Positions 57,585 through 64,000 of a stretch of DNA of 64,000 bases are shown in pieces; position 1 is the first letter of the stretch, and the number at the start of each line of letters is the position of its first letter. Position numbers and translations under genes: made by a program. This DNA comes from Spirometra erinaceieuropaei (taxonomy: Eukaryota > Platyhelminthes > Cestoda > Diphyllobothriidea > Diphyllobothriidae). Under the pieces are notes generated by a model. That model worked only from the letters and a program-made list of their open reading frames with translations, was not told the DNA's origin and searched no databases. Where the stretch lies: the NCBI GenBank assembly GCA_902702965.1, contig CACRXP010000148.1, forward strand, positions 103,828 to 167,827, in the 5' to 3' direction.

Positions 57585-57905
57585 CACTGACGGTTCGACC
57601 GGTCGATTTCGACGGTGTCCACCGTGTGCTACACACCAAGCTGCAGCAGGCGCGATGGTTTTCATGTGAATTACTTTAAAGTAATACTAGATTGCGCAGC
57701 ATCTACCGCACTCTCTCTTCCACTCCCCAGCTGGACCCGGTGTCAAGACAGAGTCTAGAAGACCGGAGGCGGGAGGGGGGGAGGAGGGTGGAGGTGGATG
57801 GCACGGTCGAGCCCACGCCTTGGCGTTCCACTTCACACCCCCTGGTCCACACAGCAAGCGGCCAGGTTTTTGACCAACAACAGTAACAACAACAACAACA
57901 ACAGC
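57585..57905. repeat. Direct repeat W, copy 1
   Basis: GACGGTTCGACCGG, TGTCCACCGTGTGCT, TTGCGCAGCATCTACCGCAC, a G-rich run and TTTTGACCAACAACAG appear in the same order at 58300-58600. Ends with a CAA repeat at about 57880-57903. Confidence 0.6.
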
Positions 57906-58186
57906 CCATTACTGTACTACAGTCCTACATCGTATTGACGGAGGTCGAGAATATTCCTTCGTACAACGCGCACCCGGTTTATGGGCATCGATAGCCCCTG
58001 ACGCCAGATAAATCAAAGACGGTTTCGCCACTGTCTCTGTTTCGCTGTCCGCAAAGCATCTTGACTGTTGATTACTGGTCGCCATGTCACCGACTGCTTG
58101 AACTGTTGGCGCAAAATTCTGAGGCAAAGAGGAAAACCAATTTTCCGTCCTGCACGCAGCACGCGGCCACCACGTGACCTTGGGCA

Positions 58187-58275
58187 ACCACTCACTCGTC
58201 CCCCTGTACCTTGGGGCTCTCTCTAGGGTCTCGCCAGCAGCCTCACAGCGGTGCGTAATATGGGCGTAATGGGCT
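58187..58275 (-). mobile_element. SINE copy K, tail fragment
   Basis: CACTCGTCCCCCTGTACC, TTGGGGCTCTCTC and GCCTCACAGCGGTGCGTAAT correspond to the SINE tail and stem block. Confidence 0.5.
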
Positions 58276-58299
58276 GTATGTGAGCGTCCAGCCACCATT

Positions 58300-58605
58300 A
58301 TGACGGTTCGACCATTGCTGCCGACGATGTCCACCGTGTGCTCCACAGCAAGTTGAGAGCAGGCACAAAGACTTGAGCGTGAATTGATTTATAGTGGTGG
58401 TGCACTTGCGCAGCACTTACCGCACTCTCTCCTCCCCCCTGCCTGAGGCCTGCGTGAAGACATAGCCAAGAAGACCGAAGGCGGGGGGGGGGAGAGCGCA
58501 GGTCACTGGAACTTCCGGACCCTCACCTAGGCGTACCACCGCACTCCCCGGTCCACAGCAAACACTTGACCAGGATTTTGACCAACAACAGAAAAAGGGG
58601 CCAGA
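58300..58605. repeat. Direct repeat W, copy 2
   Basis: Second copy, about 715 bases from the first; see copy 1. Contains a G9 run near 58483. Confidence 0.6.
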
Positions 58606-58865
58606 AAGAAGAGAATGACCACAAGTCACTGTGCAGCCATGCATAAAGCCTGTATACCCAGCGGGAACGCAAACGCATCCACCGGCAAGGAATCAGGTGC
58701 CAGAGAACTGCTCACACACCAGACTGCGAGGACCATGGTTTGCTGAAACGTGACACAGCATACGCGCATAGTCTTATAGTATGAACTCGACATGAGGCCG
58801 CGAATTTGGAGACTGTTCGTAAACTGGCTTCTAAACGTGAGGAGGCTAGCAAAATGATGACTGGT

Positions 58866-59155
58866 CTTGAGTCATAAGCACTTTATCGAACCGAAGTTCA
58901 TCAGTGCCTCGCTGCCTGCCATTCTCTGTCGCTGCAGATCGGACCTTTATTTAATCAAGAATGGGCGCACACAGAGTTAGTGGCTTCCTGAAGCAAACAA
59001 GTTCTGTATGGGTGGCAAGGGTCATGTACAGGCAGCCACCTACTGTTTTGAGAGCCGAAGAGATCGGTGTGCGCCCATTTCTGATTGAATAAATATCCGA
59101 TCTGCAGCGATAGAGCATGACGGATGGTGGTTCGACGAAGTGCTTATGACCTATC
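58866..59155. repeat. Long palindrome made of repeat Z arms
   Basis: Left arm 58866-58973 and right arm 59071-59155 are inverted copies (CTGCAGATCGGACCTTTATT opposite AATAAATATCCGATCTGCAG; AATGGGCGCACAC opposite GTGTGCGCCCATT), with a spacer of about 97 bases. Confidence 0.75.
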
Positions 59156-59460
59156 TGGTAGACCCAAGTGGTGGACCAACTGCGTCAGGTGCGTCTGTGC
59201 GCATGTTTGTGTTTCTGGTCCCAGCTGTCGGTCAGGGTTATGATTGGCTGAATGATGGCAGCATAAGCCCGAAACAGTACTGTATTAATCTCGCCGCATT
59301 CTCTGTCGTCCCTCCTCGCTGCTATTGTGACTTGGCCGACTTCGGCCTGGTAATTGGTTGCCTGTTCGTGACCTTTGCCACCCATAGGGACCTTGTTTGC
59401 TTCGTGAAGCCAATAGATCGGTGTGCTTTCATTCTTGCTTACACACATATACATCATGGC
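59155..59460 (-). repeat. Dispersed repeat Z, copy 2
   Basis: The minus strand matches 39245-39480: CAGTACTGTTTCGGGC, CATTCAGCCAATCATAAC. Continues from the right palindrome arm. Confidence 0.6.
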
Positions 59461-59464
59461 AGAT

Positions 59465-59695
59465 GGGCGCTCACCGATCAGGTTACGGTTAGTAGTCGCA
59501 CAGCGACTACTACAACTACTACTAGTAATGGTAGAAGTAAACGACATGGTGTCGACAAAGACGAAGGAGACCGGAATGGCCATTTCTGGCTTATTTGCCG
59601 ACATTAGCCAGTCACACAACTGCCTGGAGGGTTCCAGGATGAGCCCTAAGGCACAACGGAAGAAGCACATTCCGTAACCTGATCGATGAGCGTCA
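59465..59695 (-). mobile_element. SINE copy H composite
   Basis: Minus-strand tail and body (59465-59621) with an internal deletion after GATCAGGTTACGG, then a plus-strand tail piece (59628-59695, CACAACGGAAGAAGCAC, CCTGATCGATGAGCG). Confidence 0.6.
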
Positions 59696-59699
59696 ATCT

Positions 59700-59889
59700 G
59701 CCATGATTCATATTCCCGATCACAACAAACAGGACAACGGGCCCGTGGCTCAATGGTAGAGTGTCAAACTCTATGACCAAAGATCCCGGCTTCGAATCTC
59801 AAGTGATTCACACTTGGGGTTGGGTATGACTGACTGATGACGGCTAATAAGCCAGAAATGGGCATTCCGGTCTCTCTTGTCTTCTTCAG
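59700..59889 (+). mobile_element. SINE copy I
   Basis: Plus strand: leader ATATTCCCGATCACAAC, head GGGCCCGTGGCTCAATGG, B-box-like GGCTTCGAATCTC, body to GTCTCTCTTGTCTTCTTC. It belongs to the same head subtype as copy F. It is not a foldable complete tRNA. Confidence 0.7.
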
Positions 59890-60330
59890 TGCGTGACCGA
59901 TCTCATGAAATATTGGCCGAAATTTCGGAATACGTTTTCGATTAGGAAGAAGTACTGAGGTGGGGTTGTAATATTAACTACTATGCGGCATAATCCCATA
60001 GCATTTAGGATTAGCCAGGATCTCTGCTTTTAAATGCACATCTTTTTCACCTCCGGCAAAAACCGCACTTTGAAAAAATGACTGCTTAAGTAGCACGCAT
60101 TTTCCCATTAATTTTCGGTGGTCATAAAAAAATCAAATATATTTCACGGACACCATGCGCAAAATATGCTTTCTTCTACTCCTTTGGTAGAAAATCACAT
60201 TCTCTTCACATTTTGTACTAAAAAGTGCATATTAAAATTTTAAAAATTTCTAATTATGAGATTTTTCGAGACCGTACGATGGCCATTTATACGCTCGCGT
60301 ACTGCGTAGATAGTTCACAGATGGGGTATA
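59890..60330. repeat. Single arm of the fold-back family, empty-site version
   Basis: Collinear with 46876-47690 with the nested element removed: CCGATCTCATGAAAT, GATTAGGAAGAAGTACTGAGG (unoccupied), GGGGTTGTAATATTAACTA, GCAAAATATG, GAAAATCACATTC. The opposite arm was not found. Confidence 0.7.
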
Positions 60331-60697
60331 GCAGTTGGGTCATAAGCCGACTAGACGCATTTTGAAACTACCCTCGAGCATTCTGACGTCTCGTACAGTG
60401 GACACCGGAAATATGGTAATCTCAAGCAGGCGGATCCTCATTGATACACCGGATCTCTAGATTCATGCAAAAGCACAGGCAATACAGTAAAAATAGGTAT
60501 TGGTAAAACTTTTTACAAAAAACTGACGTCTGGGCAGTTAATTCGAGAAAGACGCAGAAGTTGATTGAGCCGTAAGTTTTGGAGTATCGGGTGGATTGGA
60601 GGAGAGGAGGACAGTGAGGTAGGCGGGGCAGGACAACGGTAACTGGATAAGGGACATTGTAATTGGCGGAGAGGAGAGGGGTGAGTTCAGACAACTC

Positions 60698-60898
60698 TCA
60701 GAGTTCCAGGTAGCTAGCTGGGTAGTAACCTTCCTCACCCTTGGTAGTCTTTATCAGACACCACTCCTTGTTCCCTCTGTCGTCAGAATCCCTGAGCACA
60801 CGAACAAAGTCGCCCACTGTTATATCCTTGATTCGGGACTCATCGTAGAGGAATTTGACGCGACAGCGTCTGGGGGACTGCGGCGCTGGCGGCGGTGC
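60698..60898 (-). CDS. Terminal exon with SH3 domain (CIP4/TOCA- or PACSIN-like)
   Basis: A pyrimidine-rich tract ending CCAACAG precedes the exon on the minus strand. It encodes 66 residues and a TGA stop: a proline-rich start (APPPAPQSPRR), then an SH3 fold with KFLYDESR, ITVGDFVRVL, EWCLIK and the closing EEGYYPASYLEL, where Trp, Pro and Tyr occupy the ligand-groove positions. An SH3 as the last domain with a YxPxSYxE end suits F-BAR proteins of the CIP4/FBP17 or PACSIN groups; the assignment is inference. Upstream exons lie further right, possibly including 63932-64000. Confidence 0.65.
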   Translation of the reverse strand, partial: APPPAPQSPRRCRVKFLYDESRIKDITVGDFVRVLRDSDDRGNKEWCLIKTTKGEEGYYPASYLEL

Positions 60899-62250
60899 CT
60901 GTTGGGGGAGGCGAGGGAGGGGGGTGGAGTTAGAGAGGGGAAATGTGATTTTACAAGGAGGAATAAGAGCTCAACCGGGGGAGGGGGTGGAGGTAGGGCA
61001 AAGGCATTTCCGAAATAAGGCCTAACAGAAGTCATCAGGAGCTCCCAATTGCGTGTCCATCGACAAGCACTGTCTTTTGAACAATTTTTTTGTCCAGCTC
61101 TCTACATCTTGGTCTATCTGCTTATTCTTTTAGCAGATTACGTGAGCACAGACGCGCAAGTCTGCGCTCTGACGTGATTGAGGTTCACTTTTAGCCAGTA
61201 CCGCAAATACACAGACTGCTATCATGAAGAACACCATCGTTTGGTTAGGTACTGGTAGCTTTCGCAGCATCTTCCTCACACACACTCTCTCTCTGAAGCT
61301 GAGCTCTAGCATGGAAATGTGGAGAGTGCCTGGGTGGCCGGTTGGTGAGGAAATGGGGTGTGCCATCGACTGGAAATAAGTCCTGTAGTGCACAGCCTCG
61401 TCGCTAATGCTTTGTCTCACCGTCGTCAAGACTTCTCGCATATTGTTCAACTAGCATGTTTTTAAAGTTCATCCGAGCCACTCAGGTTGGACTTTCCGCC
61501 AGAGGCAATTCCTGCGCTCCGACTCGTGTAGGCGTTTGTTACCTGCCCCTTGCGCGCTCTAAGTCGCAAAAATGACATCTCGATGGTAGAGAAAATCTGT
61601 TCTACAAAGAACATACAAGAAGAAGAAGGGTAGGCCTGTACGCTAGCTTTGCTTCAAAACGTCCAATCCGCTTGTTCAGCGCCAACAGTTCTTTTAATTC
61701 TACCAGCCCAGGTCTTGATTTGAGTGCGCTATGGCTGTGGAGCGGTGTCAAAATGGCATGTCTTCTTTTGCTGTACCTCACTCCCCAAAGGCCTTCCAAT
61801 CACAGATTCCCTGGCATTCGATGAAGGCTCGTGCGACACGTTTGGCCTTATGGCCACATTTCATGCTCTCTGTTGAGGTGGGGACGAGCGACACTGACAG
61901 TTGCAACTTAAGCGCTCTTAGGAGAGACCGGGCTGGTAGAGCGTAAACGTCCATCGTGCTAAGATTGGGGGATCGGAGGTGGAGTGGGGGAAGAAGCGAA
62001 AAGCAAAGGCGCGATGGTGACCTGATTTATCAAGCCGGTGAGACTTAACGACTTGACAAAACCTCCTGACGCTTCAGTCGTCAAAGGTTTCTGCTTGTTT
62101 CTAAGCGAGAACGCCAGGGACCAGTTAGGTGTGATATGCGACGGCGACAACTCGCAATCAACGTCGGTCGCTCCACTGAATCACATATCTCCCACTTATT
62201 CACTATCTTTGCAGTGACCGCCTATTAGTTGAATAAACAGCCAGTCGGAA

Positions 62251-62591
62251 GTGGTTTGGTAGCCTCACCTGAAGCAAACAAACCGCAATCACCTCTACTA
62301 CGGGACCGGTGGTAATAGGGGTTTTTACAGGTGGAGCCGGGGAACGCACAGACGACGAGATCAAGTAGTTGTATGCAAAAGGAAAGTTATTGGGAATGCG
62401 CGGTTGTACTTTGAATGGTTGAGAAATAGTTGCGCTAATCCCTAACTATAACCCCTCATCCTAAACCCCAACTGCTAACCCAAATCTTTAATCCTAACTC
62501 CTAACCCCAACCCATAACCATAACCCCAAACCCTAACCCTTAACCCCAGCCCCAACAGTATTGTTTCCATCAGGTGGGGCTACCAAACCAC
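62251..62591. mobile_element. TIR element with telomere-like core, third type
   Basis: 341 bases; left GTGGTTTGGTAGCCTCACC and right end reverse complement GTGGTTTGGTAGCCCCACC match for about 27 of 31 bases. The interior 62440-62545 is degenerate CCCTAA/CCCCAA repeat. No clear target duplication. Confidence 0.65.
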
Positions 62592-63639
62592 ATCTTACTA
62601 AACTGCCATGCTATTCGATGACGTTATCAAATTCTGCCTCATCTACTTCATGGGCCTTGGCTTCTCTTAGTCCCAGTTAAGCGAACTGACCCGAGACGGA
62701 TCTTCTCTGGATCACCTAAATGCGCAGCATGTAACACAGCCTGAAAAATCAAACTACGAAATGAAAATGAATCGAGGAACTGCCAACTACACCCTGGGTG
62801 CTAAACAGCCCGCCAGACGCAGCCATGTCTGCCACACGGGCAAAGCAATCGATGTCTGGAGGTGTTGTCTGCAAAGACGAGAGACACTGGAATTGTCCAT
62901 TTTGACTTACTTGCCGACACAGGTGCCAGTCCAGGGTCGGCCGTGAAGCTGGCTGATGGCGGGCAACCTAATCTGCGATGGTAATCTCAGCGGCCGTTGT
63001 CTTTGTCGGTAATTAATCTCCAAAAAGCGTACTTTCCAAATGTCGTCTCTACAAAGCAATCTGAAAAAAACTGCCGAGCATCATACTCGGCCGCAAGGCT
63101 CCATCTCACAAAGTAGTCGGGCCGCAGAAATTATACTTCCTGCCACATATATGAACGGAACATCTGAGATGATCGCCTGGCGGCTAAGTTGTATTTGGCA
63201 TCCGCACTGCCCAGAAGCCGGCAGTCTTAAATAAAGGGCCCTACCTCCAAATAGCAACAAACGGACGCCCATTATCGCATTTCAGGTGCCAATTGCTCCT
63301 GTATGTACTTCGGTCACTCTGGTCGACACCTGGGTAACTATTAGAGGAAACGAGCTAACTATCCATCGACGTGGCCCCCTATCCCTTGCCCTTGCACACG
63401 CACTCGCTTGTGGCCACCGATTCATTTGAGATGATACTGAGATCGTCGCCACAGCCGGCACAAAACGAGCGAGAGAATTTATTGAGGCTCGATACTCCAC
63501 TGCGAGCAGTATCAACCTCTATGCTAACCCACGTGCCCATCACGTGAACCTGCGAGCAAGGCCCACTGATCCCCGCTGCCATCTGAAATCAGTGAGCGCT
63601 AATCCAGTCACCCGAATTTTAAGCGATAAACCATCCTCC

Positions 63640-63663
63640 CTCCCCCTCCTCCTCCTCCTCCTC
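63640..63663. repeat. CTC trinucleotide microsatellite
   Basis: Short run of CTC units with CT-rich flanks. Confidence 0.8.
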
Positions 63664-63931
63664 TGTAACCCTTATCCCTCCTCCCACTGAGAAACCTACC
63701 GGTACTGTGCTCCCACTGCCATCACACACCAGTGGTCTATCTGTGGAACCCCTATGGTCTCAAACGCCCCACTTGTAAATTTGGTCTAACGGCGGGCTGG
63801 TATCACCTACTAGACTTCTCGAACACAAATCCGATCTCTTCCAAAGAGTCTTCCTTTCTCAAATGTGTATAGTATATACCATGAAAATACAAAATTAAAA
63901 CACGGACACAAAAACGCAAAGGAATACTCAC

Positions 63932-64000
63932 CATGTAGTGGGAGGACTGCCTAACTTTCGCAATGCATTCCGCTGCCTCTCTTTTTATCTGCTCCGCCAG
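63932..64000 (-). CDS. Possible exon at the window edge
   Basis: The minus strand reads LAEQIKREAAECIAKVRQ then SSHYM and a good donor GTGAGTATTCC. The charged, helical composition would suit a coiled coil. It is cut by the window end, so the acceptor is unseen. It could be an upstream exon of the SH3 gene; phase 0 at its end matches phase 0 at the start of the SH3 exon. Confidence 0.4.

Larger units (their letters stand above)
60905..63925. other. Probable intron or intergenic DNA on the minus strand
   Basis: Apart from the TIR element at 62251-62591, no repeat or exon could be supported. Open frames at 61130-61450 and 63379-63582 (minus) lack recognised domains. Confidence 0.3.

Noticed and set aside
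59185..59670. 161-codon minus-strand frame similar to one at 39252-39434
   Set aside because: The similarity is at DNA level within a dispersed repeat and the frames break at different points; no domain was seen.
59736..59815. tRNA gene
   Set aside because: A- and B-box-like motifs are present, but the acceptor arms do not pair and the body matches dispersed SINE copies.

Overview
This window looks like nuclear DNA from a parasitic flatworm, most likely a tapeworm and possibly a diphyllobothriidean. The evidence is animal genes with 32-36 base introns beside introns of several kilobases, and an RTE-type LINE ending in C2H2 zinc fingers (a type I associate with these tapeworms; from memory, not a search). 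About 95% of the window is repeats or unassignable sequence. There are two runs of N, at 10939-11376 and 40468-40554.

Three genes can be read in full and one or two in part. Positions 73-601 (minus) hold a three-exon TOM20 mitochondrial import receptor. Positions 22746-38950 (plus) hold a nine-exon POC1 centriolar WD40 protein: 1431 coding bases in nine exons spread over 16.2 kb, with consistent splice phases and an expected C-terminal coiled coil. Positions 53058-55454 (plus) hold an intronless two-pore cation channel of 798 residues. A terminal SH3 exon lies at 60698-60898 (minus), with a possible further exon of the same or another minus-strand gene at 63932-64000. A weak exon candidate resembling alpha-2-macroglobulin sits near 44157.

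The repeats fall in blocks. 1.1-14.9 kb is a pile of decayed CR1/L2/jockey-like LINEs in both orientations, including one nearly full-length element (3.8-9.08 kb) with ORF1 and ORF2. 15153-19960 is a very young Ty3/gypsy retrotransposon with two 334-base LTRs, a 5-base target duplication and one pol frame broken by two TGA codons; a related solo LTR lies at 42645-42985. RTE fragments lie at 28.7-29.4, 41.2-42.3 and 57.1-57.4 kb. A tRNA-derived SINE family occurs at least ten times, often as head-to-head or tail-to-head composites. A non-autonomous LTR element with a tRNA-Trp primer site lies near 49.5 kb.

The most unusual signal is a set of 340-425 base elements with terminal inverted repeats whose cores are degenerate telomere-like repeats (TTAGGG/CCCTAA). 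One family has two copies (32089-32479 and 46935-47358). The second has a perfect 8-base target duplication and is nested in a fold-back element whose relative at 59.9 kb preserves the empty site. Two more elements of the same design but with different ends lie at 42987-43345 and 62251-62591.
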